Shown: positions 16,993-25,855 of the stretch, in pieces
How the letters are laid out: each line of letters starts with the position of its first letter
Position numbering within the stretch: the stretch's first letter is position 1
Origin: Salinithrix halophila
GTDB taxonomy: Bacteria > Bacillota > Bacilli > Thermoactinomycetales > DSM-45169
Direction: 5' to 3'
Length of the DNA stretch: 64,000 nucleotides
Assembly: GCF_042650125.1 (NCBI RefSeq)
Contig: NZ_JBHSAP010000009.1
Location: 496,001-560,000 of the forward strand
Made by a program: the position numbers and the translations under genes
Notes under the pieces: model-generated
Databases searched by the model: none
What the model was told of the DNA's origin: nothing
The model's input: the letters and a program-made list of their open reading frames with translations, nothing else

Positions 16993-17793
16993 TCAGGCGA
17001 TGTGAAAGATTCGCTTGATCCGATTGATGAGACTGGGTTCCTCCAGATCCAAAAAGGGAACTTCTTCTCCGTTAATACGGCGGGCTATATTGTTAAAAGC
17101 ACGTCCGGCGAGAGATTTGTCATCTAATACAACGGGTTCGCCCGTATTGGATGAGCGAATGATGCGTCGATCCTCAGGAACGATCCCCAACAAATTGATC
17201 GCCAAATGGTTCTGCACGCGTTCCACACTGAGCATATCCCCATCCCTCACCATGCCAGGCTGAACCCGGTTGACCACCAGATCAATCTGATCGAGATCCG
17301 CCGATTCCAGCAACCCAATTACCCGGTCGGAATCTCGAACGGAAGGGATTTCGGGGTTGACGACAAGGATGGCTCTATCCGCAGGCCCGATCGCGTTGCG
17401 GAATCCTCCTTCGATTCCAGCGGGGGAATCAATCAGGATAATTTCAAATTCTGATTTCAACTCGTCAACCAGTTGTTTTACCTGTGCAGGAGTCACTTCT
17501 TCTTTGTAGCGGGTTTGTGCAGCCGGCAATAATCCCAGGTTGGGGAACTCCTTATGCCGGACGAGGGATTGCCGAAGCTTGCTCGTCCCCTCGATCACAT
17601 CCACCAAGTCGTAGACAATCCTGTTTTCCAGCCCCAGCATCAAATCCAATTTTCGGAGGCCGATATCCGTGTCCATCACACAAACCTGCCGACCCAGCTG
17701 TGCCAATGCCAAGCCGACAGAAGCGACGGTAGTGGATTTTCCCACCCCACCCTTTCCGCTGGTCACGGTAATCGCCACGGATTTCTGCTTCAT
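16993..17793 (-). CDS. minD: Septum site-determining ATPase MinD
   Basis: A 266-residue ParA/MinD ATPase. It has the deviant Walker A motif SGKGGVGKSTT at residues 12-22, the DTDIGLRKLDL switch, LIDSPAGIE, and a C-terminal amphipathic membrane-targeting helix (SLINRIKRIF). MinD recruits the division inhibitor MinC to the membrane. AAAGGGG precedes ATG at 17793. minE follows directly, but no minC precedes it: the next gene upstream is YkvA-like. Confidence 0.95.
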   Translation of the reverse strand: MKQKSVAITVTSGKGGVGKSTTVASVGLALAQLGRQVCVMDTDIGLRKLDLMLGLENRIVYDLVDVIEGTSKLRQSLVRHKEFPNLGLLPAAQTRYKEEVTPAQVKQLVDELKSEFEIILIDSPAGIEGGFRNAIGPADRAILVVNPEIPSVRDSDRVIGLLESADLDQIDLVVNRVQPGMVRDGDMLSVERVQNHLAINLLGIVPEDRRIIRSSNTGEPVVLDDKSLAGRAFNNIARRINGEEVPFLDLEEPSLINRIKRIFHIA

Positions 17794-18095
17794 AACTCGT
17801 TACCCCTTTCCCTAGCCCTTCTATCTGTAGACGCTTCCCGGGATTCTGACCACAACCCCGTTGGACAAACAAGACCCCGGAACCCGTTTGTCTCCTCCTG
17901 GCGTTATGTAACGTACAGGTCCCAAGGTCTCTATCACCCAAACCAATCCGTTAGGGTTGTCCAAATTCCCACCAATACACGGATTCAGTCATTCTGTTTG
18001 CAAATAAAATTCCAATGATTTTGTCATATTGACATACCCCAACAAGATTCCCTATTATTGTATCAAATTTGGCTCGCCAAAAGAAGAGCGTCCGT
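17794..18095. other. Intergenic region upstream of minD
   Basis: About 300 bp without a gene. The stretch from 17990 to 18065 is AT-rich and contains TACAAT on the minus strand near 18055, a possible -10 element for minDE, but I see no convincing partner -35. No terminator is evident for the YkvA-like gene, so read-through into minD is possible. Confidence 0.4.
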
Positions 18096-18488
18096 TTAAT
18101 TTCTATCCGGTTCCACATCCACTACAGGCTGCACTCTCTCTTCAAAGCGCTCCAACTCGCCCGACAGCAGTTTCCAAACGATGGCCACCGCTGCAGCATC
18201 ATCTACATAACCCATGACCGGGATAAAGTCCGGCAACACATCACTCGGTATAATGAAATACAAGAGAGCTGCTCCCGCAAACGCTTTTTTTACACGACTG
18301 GTCCCAGGGTGTCGAAAATAGTCAAACAGGAGTTTTAATTTGTGGATGATTTGTTGGATGCCTCCTGCTCTCTTCACCTTGGAATTGAATTCGTCAAGGA
18401 TCTTGCGAGAGCCTTCCGGGGTATCCGCTTTTCTCCCCAAAGGAACGAGCATGTTCTTCACTTTTTTATTCAGATCCTTGGAAGCCAT
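18096..18488 (-). CDS. YkvA/DUF1232 family membrane protein
   Basis: A 130-residue protein with the DUF1232 core YFIIPSDVLPDFIPVMGYVDD, a hydrophobic hairpin with conserved Pro and Asp residues. The family is widespread and its function unknown. The N-terminal half is basic (NKKVKNMLVPLGRKAD). AAAGGAG precedes ATG at 18488. It is 24 bp after the zinc-ribbon gene on the same strand. Confidence 0.87.
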   Translation of the reverse strand: MASKDLNKKVKNMLVPLGRKADTPEGSRKILDEFNSKVKRAGGIQQIIHKLKLLFDYFRHPGTSRVKKAFAGAALLYFIIPSDVLPDFIPVMGYVDDAAAVAIVWKLLSGELERFEERVQPVVDVEPDRN

Positions 18489-18512
18489 CCTCTCACTCTC
18501 CTTTTAAGGGTC

Positions 18513-19040
18513 TCAACCATAAATCGGTTGCCTGCAATGCGGACAAGCCGACGTCTCTTCCCTCACTTGCTCCTGGCATCGAGGACACAAGAAAATCGCT
18601 CGACCCTCCCAGGCATCCCAGGAAGCCTCGTCCTTCTCTGCCGGTTGTTTTTGTCGGGCGTCCACAAGGGTATGTCCTGGCGGGAGGGCGGGGTGGTTGG
18701 TTCCATTTGGCCGGGAGGGATCCTGGGAGGTTTCAACCGGGGAAGTAGCCACTTCCTTTTTCAATTCAGTTAATTGTTCTTCTAGTTCCTCTATTTTTTC
18801 ACGTACTGCCTTGATGTTTAACAAAACGGCACGGGTACGATCCGTAAGTTCTACCTCCCCGGTCTGTGTCCACCGCTGGTAGATCGACCGTCCCAGTTTC
18901 GCATACAATTCGTTTTCATTTTCTCTTTTCCCGCGGATCAGAAAGGTCAATCGGCTGATTTCCAGCATCATTTTCGATTTCTGACCCGTCGTTTCTATCC
19001 CCTTTTCCAGTTTCTGTTTCAGCCCATTGAAAATGCCCAC
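18513..19040 (-). CDS. Zinc-ribbon protein with N-terminal coiled coil
   Basis: A 175-residue protein. The N-terminal half is charged helix with a coiled-coil stretch (AVREKIEELEEQLTELKKEV, about residues 70-90). A flexible Pro-rich linker leads to a C-terminal zinc ribbon CPRCQEQV...CPHCRQ with two CxxC pairs. GTG at 19040 is chosen from AAAGGAG 9 nt upstream. Family function is unknown; zinc ribbons of this type often serve as protein-interaction modules. Confidence 0.75.
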   Translation of the reverse strand: MGIFNGLKQKLEKGIETTGQKSKMMLEISRLTFLIRGKRENENELYAKLGRSIYQRWTQTGEVELTDRTRAVLLNIKAVREKIEELEEQLTELKKEVATSPVETSQDPSRPNGTNHPALPPGHTLVDARQKQPAEKDEASWDAWEGRAIFLCPRCQEQVREETSACPHCRQPIYG

Positions 19041-19141
19041 GGCTATTCGCTCCTTTGGCTGGTTCAGCGCTGGATTTAATCTTATTGTACGGGATTTCCA
19101 CGTTTTCTTCCACTGGTGTAAAGGCTTGTCCGAATTTTTCA

Positions 19142-19174
19142 GAGGGGAAAACTCCGAAGAGGAGTTTTCCCCTC
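19142..19174 (-). terminator. Strong hairpin after the Gly/Pro-rich gene
   Basis: A perfect 14-bp stem GAGGGGAAAACTCC with a 5-nt loop, followed on the minus strand by TGAAAAATTC. The tail is not a pure T run, so it may be partial or bidirectional. Confidence 0.65.
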
Positions 19175-19183
19175 CCTCGGGCT

Positions 19184-19477
19184 TTACCAGACATCGGGAT
19201 CCGGGCCATAGGGGCCAGGTCCATAACCGTCCTCCCAAGGTCCGTCAAAACCGTCCAAACCAGGGCCTGGGATCGGGCCGGGGCCTGGGGGGGGACCAAA
19301 GAAGGGACCTCCAGGTCCGCTAGGTCCGCCAGGTCCGCCAGGTCCGCCAGGTCCGCCAAATCCGAAGGGCCCACCCAGGCAACCGAAGCCCCCACCTTTT
19401 CCAAGCCCTTTCTTCCCGAAACCAAACCGCCTCGGCCCAGGTCCGCATCCAAAGGGCCTCCTTCTAAATAAACCCAA
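19184..19477 (-). CDS. Gly/Pro-rich collagen-like small protein
   Basis: A 97-residue protein with a basic N-terminus (GLFRRRPFGCGPGPRRFGFG), a run of GGP triplets at about residues 48-63 and a Gly-Pro-rich tail (FDGPWEDGYGPGPYGPDP). Collagen-like triplets occur in spore surface filaments of Bacillales, so a coat or exosporium role is plausible. TTG at 19477 is chosen because AAGGAG lies 10 nt upstream; overlapping frames here also produce long but low-complexity open frames, so confidence is limited. Confidence 0.55.
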   Translation of the reverse strand: MGLFRRRPFGCGPGPRRFGFGKKGLGKGGGFGCLGGPFGFGGPGGPGGPGGPSGPGGPFFGPPPGPGPIPGPGLDGFDGPWEDGYGPGPYGPDPDVW

Positions 19478-19611
19478 AACCAGCACACTCCTTCCTTCAT
19501 ATCCGCGTCTCAGATCCGCCCGGACGCGGTCCTGCCCTATATTCCTATTCCGCATACTGCTGATCTGGCTGGACATCTCCGCCCCGACACCCGCGGAATT
19601 TCGCCATGAAA

Positions 19612-19636
19612 AACCCCCAGTCTGTGACCGGGGGTT
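19612..19636 (-). terminator. Terminator after the MFS exporter gene
   Basis: AACCCCC and GGGGGTT form a 9-bp stem with a short loop, followed by TTTTTC on the minus strand, 14 bp from the stop of the 19650 gene. Confidence 0.85.
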
Positions 19637-19649
19637 AGACAGCAGTAAA

Positions 19650-20885
19650 TCACTGGGCAGACGATATCTTGCGGGATACTGCCGATTTCGTGGTAGAACC
19701 TTGTTTAGCCTGGGTCAGACCGGTTTTTAACCACCATGCTCCGATGAACAGCATGATCGCTGTCACCAGGAACAGGCCCCGGATTCCAATGATACCGGAC
19801 AAGAAACCGCCAGTAATCGGACCCAACATATTTCCCAGAAAAGTAGCACTGGTGCTATAACCGTAGGCCGTGCTTTCCTTTCCTGTTGGCGCGTTTTTCC
19901 GGATCAAGGTATGAAGGGAAGGTAATAGACCCCCGACACAGAGACCCAGCAGAAAACGGAAAGCCAGCAACTGCCATACATCGGTAACCATCGCATGGGG
20001 AACAAAGAACAAAGCGGCCCCTAACATAGAAAAAAAGAGGACCCGTTCTGCCCCGTGCCGGTCACCAAACCGCCCTAGGAAAGGAGATGCCAGCATATTG
20101 GCGATTCCTGTCACCGCCGTTACAAGGCCCGCAAAAAAAGCGATATATCCGCCAGGGGCTCCTAAGTCTGATACAAAGAGGGACATTTGCGGCATGGGAG
20201 CCAGCATAGCGAATTGAAGCATAAAGCCGACGGAAAACAGAACCATCAATGGTTTTTGATGCAAAATGAAGGAACCGTCAGCGAAAAAGCCAGCCCGTGG
20301 CTTATCGGGATCAGGTTTTACCCCTTCCTTCACCAGAAACAGGACCACACAGGTAGCGAGAAAGATGATTGCGCTGGTAAGGAAGAAGATCGTTCGAAAG
20401 TCAACCACTTCCGCCAGCACCCCGCCGATAAAGGGCCCCATGATACTTCCTGCGACACCGCCGGACTGAAGCATTCCTAAGGCATAACCCGACTTCTTCT
20501 TCGGGGTGTTGGTTGCCGTAAGGGAGATGGAAGCCGGAATAAATCCTGAGACCGTCCCGTTAAGCAGCCGAAGGAACAATAATTGCAACGGACTGGTTGC
20601 CAGGCCTGTTAAAAGGATGACTACAGACATTCCGAAGCCGGAACGGAGAACCATAATTTTGCGGCCTACTTTATCGGCCAAGCTTCCCCACACAGGAGCC
20701 ACCAAAAAAGCCGAGAGAAAATTGATTCCGAAAATCAGCCCTGCCCAAAGTTGGGTCTTTTCCGGGTCAGTCATCCCCATTTCCCTCAGATAAAGGGGGA
20801 GAAATGGGATGATCATACTCATTGCACCCATAACCAAAAATTGAGACACCATCAAAATGTAAAGATTTCGTTTCCAAGTTTCCAT
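19650..20885 (-). CDS. MFS multidrug-type efflux transporter
   Basis: A 411-residue permease with twelve hydrophobic segments. The loop 2-3 signature GSLADKVGRKIMV and the motif C-like GSIMGPFIGG in helix 5 place it with drug/H+ antiporters of the 12- or 14-helix DHA families (NorA/YttB-like). The second half repeats the signature as GRFGDRHGAERV. Start choice is imperfect: ATG at 20885 has AGGAGGGG 14 nt upstream, and an upstream TTG at 20924 has no site. Single-gene unit with its own terminator. Confidence 0.87.
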   Translation of the reverse strand: METWKRNLYILMVSQFLVMGAMSMIIPFLPLYLREMGMTDPEKTQLWAGLIFGINFLSAFLVAPVWGSLADKVGRKIMVLRSGFGMSVVILLTGLATSPLQLLFLRLLNGTVSGFIPASISLTATNTPKKKSGYALGMLQSGGVAGSIMGPFIGGVLAEVVDFRTIFFLTSAIIFLATCVVLFLVKEGVKPDPDKPRAGFFADGSFILHQKPLMVLFSVGFMLQFAMLAPMPQMSLFVSDLGAPGGYIAFFAGLVTAVTGIANMLASPFLGRFGDRHGAERVLFFSMLGAALFFVPHAMVTDVWQLLAFRFLLGLCVGGLLPSLHTLIRKNAPTGKESTAYGYSTSATFLGNMLGPITGGFLSGIIGIRGLFLVTAIMLFIGAWWLKTGLTQAKQGSTTKSAVSRKISSAQ

Positions 20886-21010
20886 AACTCTGTTCGCTTC
20901 CCCTCCTAGTTTCTCTATAGCCAAAAATTTCGCTTACCGAAATATAAGACCCAAAAAAACTGCCTTACAGGTTCTGGGCAGCGGCCAAGTATCAACGAGA
21001 CAATCCCCGC

Positions 21011-21271
21011 CTAGGTAGTCGGGGATTGTGCCGGTTTATGGAATTCGGTCGCCAGCTCACGACGAAGAGATCGCTCTACCCTGGTTACATAGTGCATCCG
21101 TTCAATCCGTCGAATGGTTTGGTCGGCTTTCCGTCCGTCGATATATAGGAACACATATTTTAATCGTTTCGACACGTAATGGATGTTTCCCATGCGTCCT
21201 AATGAACGAGCAGCCTTGAGATCCTTCACCCATACAGCCAATCCGAGCCGTTCTGCAATATCCATCGGCAT
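21011..21271 (-). CDS. ylbG: YlbG (DUF2129/UPF0298) family protein
   Basis: An 86-residue protein matching YlbG throughout: RLGLAVWVKDLKAARSLGRM, then NIHYVSKRLKYVFLYID and VTRVERSLRRELATEF. Function unknown. In B. subtilis ylbG is the direct neighbour of ylbF; here the Cys-rich gene at 21496 lies between them. AAAGGAG precedes ATG at 21271. A GACAATCCCCG inverted repeat spans the stop codon but has no T run. Confidence 0.92.
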   Translation of the reverse strand: MPMDIAERLGLAVWVKDLKAARSLGRMGNIHYVSKRLKYVFLYIDGRKADQTIRRIERMHYVTRVERSLRRELATEFHKPAQSPTT

Positions 21272-21495
21272 GGAATGTATCTCCTTTACAAAGGGTTCAG
21301 CGACTTCCCAAGTGTCTCATAAACGAGTTTTTGCCCGTGCTTTTAAAATACCAAGGACTTCCCGCTCGCAGTCTATAATGGAGGGGATTTCCACTCCCAA
21401 TTATTGTAGCATGCTTTCCCCTTCAAAGCAAACCGTCGACTTCCGCCCCTTCCAAGCGAAGCCCCATGATACAATGGGTTTCGGAGGTGAAGGAT

Positions 21496-21825
21496 ATGGC
21501 AGAGACTCTGGACGAACATTTCCTCCGTCAATTAATCTTAGGAGAGGGTTGCCGGGAAGCCTTCCTACGAAACTATGCCGGGGTACAATTTCTTTATATC
21601 CTTCCGGCAACCGCCGTAAACCACAAAGAGATCCGTTGCCTGATCGATGAAAAGGCGACGGATCTCACCCGAAACAGTGCTCGGTTTCACGAGTGCCAAT
21701 ATGTGAGGCAATCCCGCGGATGGTTGGTCTTCCGGTTCCGGTTCCGGTTTCCGGATGAAAAGAGTTTTTGCTGCGGTAACCAATGTATCGATTGCGTTCT
21801 GTTGCACAGAGGTCGTAAACGTTAA
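21496..21825 (+). CDS. Hypothetical protein with C-terminal cysteine cluster
   Basis: A 109-residue protein of unknown function. The N-terminal part is helical (LDEHFLRQLILGEGCREAFL), the middle forms likely strands, and the end carries a CCGNQCIDC cluster that could bind a metal or a disulfide partner. The ribosome site GGAGGTG at 7 nt before ATG 21496 is very good. It lies between ylbF and ylbG on the opposite strand, and its last four bases overlap the 3' end of ylbF. Confidence 0.7.
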   Translation: MAETLDEHFLRQLILGEGCREAFLRNYAGVQFLYILPATAVNHKEIRCLIDEKATDLTRNSARFHECQYVRQSRGWLVFRFRFRFPDEKSFCCGNQCIDCVLLHRGRKR

Positions 21826-22241
21826 CCGCAGCTTTTGCGGCGGCCCCCTTCAACCTTATCCAATTCTTGTGCATCGACCGGTACTTTGATCTCCTCGGAG
21901 ACGGAACGAGCCAGCGTGCGGCTCACCTCACCCAACAGCCGATCCAGCTTCTCCTCCACCTCGAGGTATTCCCGGATGAGAGGATGTTCCCGCAATCGGC
22001 TGCTAAAATCCTCCGCAGCCTCTTTGGCGGCATGGTAATCCGGGTGAAAATGGCCAAATCGCTGGGCCTCCTCAAACCGCTCTTTCTTCTCCTGAAATTG
22101 ACGGATCAACCGCTGGGCTTCTTCATCTTCGCCCAGCTCCCGTTTTAGATGAATGTAGCGCTTCGCTTCATCGGAATCCGTGATCCGGTCAGCCAGGTTA
22201 TATGCTTCAGACAGCAATTCTGCCATATCCAGAGAATTCAT
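21822..22241 (-). CDS. ylbF: YlbF family regulator
   Basis: A 139-residue helical protein of the YlbF/YmcA family (PF06133). Conserved features are AYNLADRITDSDEAKRYIHL near the start and EDFSSRLREHPLIREYLEVE in the middle. In B. subtilis, YlbF, YmcA and YaaT form the Y-complex that guides RNase Y mRNA processing and affects competence and sporulation. GGAGG precedes ATG at 22241. It follows the helicase-partner gene by 45 bp on the same strand. Confidence 0.88.
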   Translation of the reverse strand: MNSLDMAELLSEAYNLADRITDSDEAKRYIHLKRELGEDEEAQRLIRQFQEKKERFEEAQRFGHFHPDYHAAKEAAEDFSSRLREHPLIREYLEVEEKLDRLLGEVSRTLARSVSEEIKVPVDAQELDKVEGGRRKSCG

Positions 22242-22286
22242 GTAGATCCCTCCACGTTTATGGTAACACATATTCTTCTTCTCCGC

Positions 22287-24176
22287 TCAGTAATCGCCCT
22301 CCATCCAGGGAAGAAGAACCTGTACACGGCTGATATCGGACAATTTCACATGTTGCGGACGACCTTCCATATCCTGTCCCTCGGCCATCCATACCCCCCC
22401 GATGCAGGTTACCCGCCCCGGGATAAAACGCTGGATGCGCTTCCGGTTGTCCGCCCATTTGAGATCCACCTGCAGTTCCGCTGCTTTTCGGAGGATATGC
22501 TGCAAAGTGGACGGATGGTAGGAGCGCAGGGAAGAGGTCCACATCTGAGGCAGGCGATTCAACCCTGGAACCGAATCCTCTAGTGAAGGGAAGCGATCCT
22601 CAATCGTTAGGGTATGAGCGCTTCTCTTTTCTTCCTCACCGACCGATTCCCGCGAATGGACCTCCCCCTTCCACCAGGGTCTCCCGCTCTCATTTTCCAT
22701 CGGTTTCATCGCAGAATAACCCAGATCTTTCAGTTGTTCTCGCAAGGTGGAAAGGCTGGAGGGATGGACAAGAAAAGCTGTCGGACCTACCCGTTCCCCG
22801 ATTTGGTCGGCCAGTTCAGGGACTGCCTCCAGATCGTCGGCCAATCGTTCGTCTCCCGTTCGGAGGAGAAGGGCCTCCTTAAAAACAACCCGGCTGTACT
22901 GTTTTGCCCATTGCCATAGGCTGATTCTCACATTTTCCGGCAGAGGGCTCGCAGAGAGTTCTTCCAAGATCCTTTCCATCTCCTCAGCCGATAAACCCCG
23001 CTCGACACCGCGTTTTACGGAAGCAGTATTGATTTCATAGGTAATCAGCTGTTCTCCTCCCATGTAATCAGTGAATTGAGCCAATATCCACCGCTTTTTC
23101 CAAGGCGTGAAGATAGGGATGAAGATTTCAAAATCTGGCTTTACATAAGCGGGGAGGTCGGGAAGCCCGCGGAAGACCGGAGGAGCCCAGGGAGACCAGG
23201 CCCACCATCCCCCTTTTTCCAGGCTGGCAACCACCCATCCCAAGGCGACCAAGGGCTGGAGCCATGCGCCTTCCCATTCCTCCAGCGATACACGTGAGCC
23301 AGCAGCCGCCTTCCAGGATAGAAAAGTATCCGTGAGAGCCACTGGGGCGTCCCCTTGGCGTTCCATCCACCACCACAGACTCTCCCACTCCGGACGCTCC
23401 TCTAAGAGCCGCCGACGGACAAACCCGAACAATCGCCCTAAAAGGACCGGCCAGGAGCAGGCGGACCAGGCTGCGAGAGCCCCTTCCCGTAACTGAAGGC
23501 TTCCTTCTCGTTCTTCAACCAAACCCTCACTTTGAGCTAAGTCGATCAGAAGTCGGAGCTCTCCCGGCGTTTTTCCTTGCCCCCAAAGCGAATCGGTAAA
23601 TCTGTGATCCTCCACATCCAGATCTAATTCCGCTGCGAGTTTCCGTATCATCCGCCTCTGTACATCCCCCTGTTGTGTCAGGGAGATCCCTTCTCGTTCT
23701 ACTACGATCAAAAAGTGAAAAAAACGGTTCCACAAACCCGCCGCCATCCTCTCCCCTGCAACAGACACATCCTCCCTGCTGTCCCCTCTCTCTGGCAACC
23801 AGACGGCAAGGCAGGCTTGCCGGATTTCCACAGGGCACCAATAGCCGGGCTTTCCCCAGGAACGGCGAACAGCAAAGAGAAATCCCTTCCGCTGCAACAT
23901 CGTCCATCCCATCCGGGCCTGGGAGGGAGTAAGTTTGGTCTCTCCTTTATGACCGGCATCCGGTGGAATAAGATTGCAACCACAAGTAAAAACCGCATAA
24001 CGGAGCAAACGGTGCTCAAGCCGATCCGGCTCCCCCTCGGCTACCTGCCGAGCCGCTTTCACCAGCCGTTCTGCCAGTTCCGACAGCTCCACATTTCCAT
24101 CCCACCCGTGTTCTTCGCAAATGCGGGTATGCACATGGGGGGATAAAGACTCAAGGCACTCCACTAAGGTTTTCAT
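22287..24176 (-). CDS. Helicase-associated protein, partner of the XPB-type helicase
   Basis: A 629-residue protein with no ATPase motifs. It looks like the helicase-associated C-terminal family (PF13625) found beside bacterial XPB helicases: several winged-helix-like blocks, and around residues 440-480 the stretch AFLVHPSSLSTLREQLKDLG that mirrors the accessory domain of XPB proteins. Start ATG at 24176 overlaps the helicase stop by 4 bp (ATGA), with GGAGGAGG upstream, so translation is coupled. A complex with the helicase is inferred from this fixed pairing. Confidence 0.75.
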   Translation of the reverse strand: MKTLVECLESLSPHVHTRICEEHGWDGNVELSELAERLVKAARQVAEGEPDRLEHRLLRYAVFTCGCNLIPPDAGHKGETKLTPSQARMGWTMLQRKGFLFAVRRSWGKPGYWCPVEIRQACLAVWLPERGDSREDVSVAGERMAAGLWNRFFHFLIVVEREGISLTQQGDVQRRMIRKLAAELDLDVEDHRFTDSLWGQGKTPGELRLLIDLAQSEGLVEEREGSLQLREGALAAWSACSWPVLLGRLFGFVRRRLLEERPEWESLWWWMERQGDAPVALTDTFLSWKAAAGSRVSLEEWEGAWLQPLVALGWVVASLEKGGWWAWSPWAPPVFRGLPDLPAYVKPDFEIFIPIFTPWKKRWILAQFTDYMGGEQLITYEINTASVKRGVERGLSAEEMERILEELSASPLPENVRISLWQWAKQYSRVVFKEALLLRTGDERLADDLEAVPELADQIGERVGPTAFLVHPSSLSTLREQLKDLGYSAMKPMENESGRPWWKGEVHSRESVGEEEKRSAHTLTIEDRFPSLEDSVPGLNRLPQMWTSSLRSYHPSTLQHILRKAAELQVDLKWADNRKRIQRFIPGRVTCIGGVWMAEGQDMEGRPQHVKLSDISRVQVLLPWMEGDY

Positions 24177-25855
24177 TCGACCTCCTCCCACTGCTCTGCA
24201 TCCATAATCGTGTACCGATATCCCTGCTCAACGAGGAATAACTGCCGATTGAGGGCATACTCCTGATCCACGGTATCCCGGCTGACAAGATTATAAAAGT
24301 GGGCTTTGTTTTCTCCGGCTTTGGGCCGAAGAATCCGTCCCAAACGTTGCGCTTCTTCCTGCCGGGAGCCGAATGTACCGGAGATCTGGACAGCTACCCG
24401 GGCATCAGGCAGGTCAACGGCGAAGTTGGCTACCTTGGAAACAACCAGCACCGGTACTTCCCCTCGGCGAAAAGCGTCATAAAGCTCCTCTCGCTTTCGT
24501 TGCTGCGTTTTTCCGGTCAGGAGGGGAACTTGGAGCCTGGCTGCAATTTCTTCTAATTGGTGTAGGTACTGGCCGATCACCAGCACTTTTTCTCCCTTGT
24601 GTCGTTTGAGAATGTTCTCCAAAACGAGGATCTTGTTTGGATTCTCAGCCGCAATGCGGTACTTCTGCTTTTGTTTCGCATCGGCATATTCTCGGCGTCG
24701 TTCTTGATCCATCGGTGTCCGAACTTCGGTGCATGCCGCTTGGGCGATCCATTGCTCTTTCTCTAACTCCTTCCATGGGACATCCACCTTTTTAGGACCG
24801 ATCAGACTAAACACATCCTCTTCCCGCCCGTCTTCTCTGACTAAGGTGGCTGTCAGACCAAGGCGGCGCTTCGCCTGCAGATCCGCTGTTGCTCGGAAAA
24901 CTGGGGCCGGGAGAAGGTGAACCTCATCATAAATAATCAATCCCCAATCACGGCGGCTAAACAGATCCAAATGGGGAAACTCCCCCCTTCCACCACGATG
25001 GGTCAAGATCTGGTAAGTAGCTACCGTAACCGGCTTCACTTGTTTCCTCTCACCGGTATATTCCCCTACCTGATCCTCAGTCAGTTCTGTCTTGTCGAGA
25101 ATTTCGCGCACCCATTGACGGACGGAAGTCGTGTTGGGAGTCAGGATGAGGGCAGCCCGACCTACCCGCGCCATGACAGCTAATCCAACCACCGTCTTTC
25201 CTGCTCCGCAGGGAAGGACCAACACCCCGTTCCCTCCGTGATTGCTTCCTCTGCGATAAAAGGCCTCAGCTGCCTGTCGCTGGTAGTTCCGCAGCCGGAA
25301 AGTTTCCCCCGAATAAGTCTGCTCTCGCAACCGAATGGGAAGAGTTTCCCCCTCGCTGTACCCGGCCAGATCGCGAACAGGCCAACCCAGCTTCATCAAC
25401 TCTTGTTTTACCAGACCGCGAACCTCTGGAGCGATTCTCCTGCATCCGTTTCTCCCCTTTTGGAGCCATGCTTTTAGCCCAGATGAGCGACCGAGCTCAT
25501 CCAGTAGAATTGGGTCTGTACAACGAAGGACGAGCATACCTTCCTCCCGAATCAGCTCGATCCGACCGTATCGGGAAATGATTTCATCCATTTCCTTACA
25601 AAGAGAATCCGGAAGGTCGAACTTGCTCCGCTCCCGCAAGAATCGGAGGATTTCCGCCGCTTCTACTCCGCTTGCAGCCGCATTCCAGAGGGACAAGGGG
25701 GTCATTCGATATGTATGAATATGTTCCGGGCTTTTCACCAGTTCCGCGAAGGCCGACAACTTGTCCCGAACCTCTTCAAATTCTGGATGGCACACCTCTA
25801 GAAGGATCGTCCGGTCACTTTGTATAATTAAAGGTTGGTTCGCTTGATATCCCAT
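24173..25855 (-). CDS. XPB-family superfamily 2 DNA helicase
   Basis: A 560-residue SF2 helicase. The N-terminal accessory domain (about 1-185) is followed by two RecA lobes: motif I PCGAGKT near residue 215, motif II DEVH, motif III TATLVREDG containing the RED triad typical of XPB, and motif VI QEEAQRLGRILRP. A thumb-like region (QKYRIAAENPNK) lies between the lobes. ATG at 25855 has AAAGGAG 8 nt upstream. Bacterial XPB proteins unwind DNA 3' to 5'; their cellular role is little known, repair being likely. Start of a two-gene coupled operon. Confidence 0.92.
   Translation of the reverse strand: MGYQANQPLIIQSDRTILLEVCHPEFEEVRDKLSAFAELVKSPEHIHTYRMTPLSLWNAAASGVEAAEILRFLRERSKFDLPDSLCKEMDEIISRYGRIELIREEGMLVLRCTDPILLDELGRSSGLKAWLQKGRNGCRRIAPEVRGLVKQELMKLGWPVRDLAGYSEGETLPIRLREQTYSGETFRLRNYQRQAAEAFYRRGSNHGGNGVLVLPCGAGKTVVGLAVMARVGRAALILTPNTTSVRQWVREILDKTELTEDQVGEYTGERKQVKPVTVATYQILTHRGGRGEFPHLDLFSRRDWGLIIYDEVHLLPAPVFRATADLQAKRRLGLTATLVREDGREEDVFSLIGPKKVDVPWKELEKEQWIAQAACTEVRTPMDQERRREYADAKQKQKYRIAAENPNKILVLENILKRHKGEKVLVIGQYLHQLEEIAARLQVPLLTGKTQQRKREELYDAFRRGEVPVLVVSKVANFAVDLPDARVAVQISGTFGSRQEEAQRLGRILRPKAGENKAHFYNLVSRDTVDQEYALNRQLFLVEQGYRYTIMDAEQWEEVE

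Noticed and set aside
19055..19576. Long overlapping frames on both strands at the Gly/Pro-rich gene
   Set aside because: GC-rich triplet repeats open all frames; only the minus-strand Gly-Pro frame has a spaced ribosome site and a terminator.
20998..21028. Terminator at the ylbG stop
   Set aside because: The GACAATCCCCG inverted repeat spans the stop codon but no T run follows on either strand.
22287..24176. Bax1-like nuclease partner of XPB
   Set aside because: No Cas2-like or nuclease motif is visible; the protein fits a helicase-associated family better.
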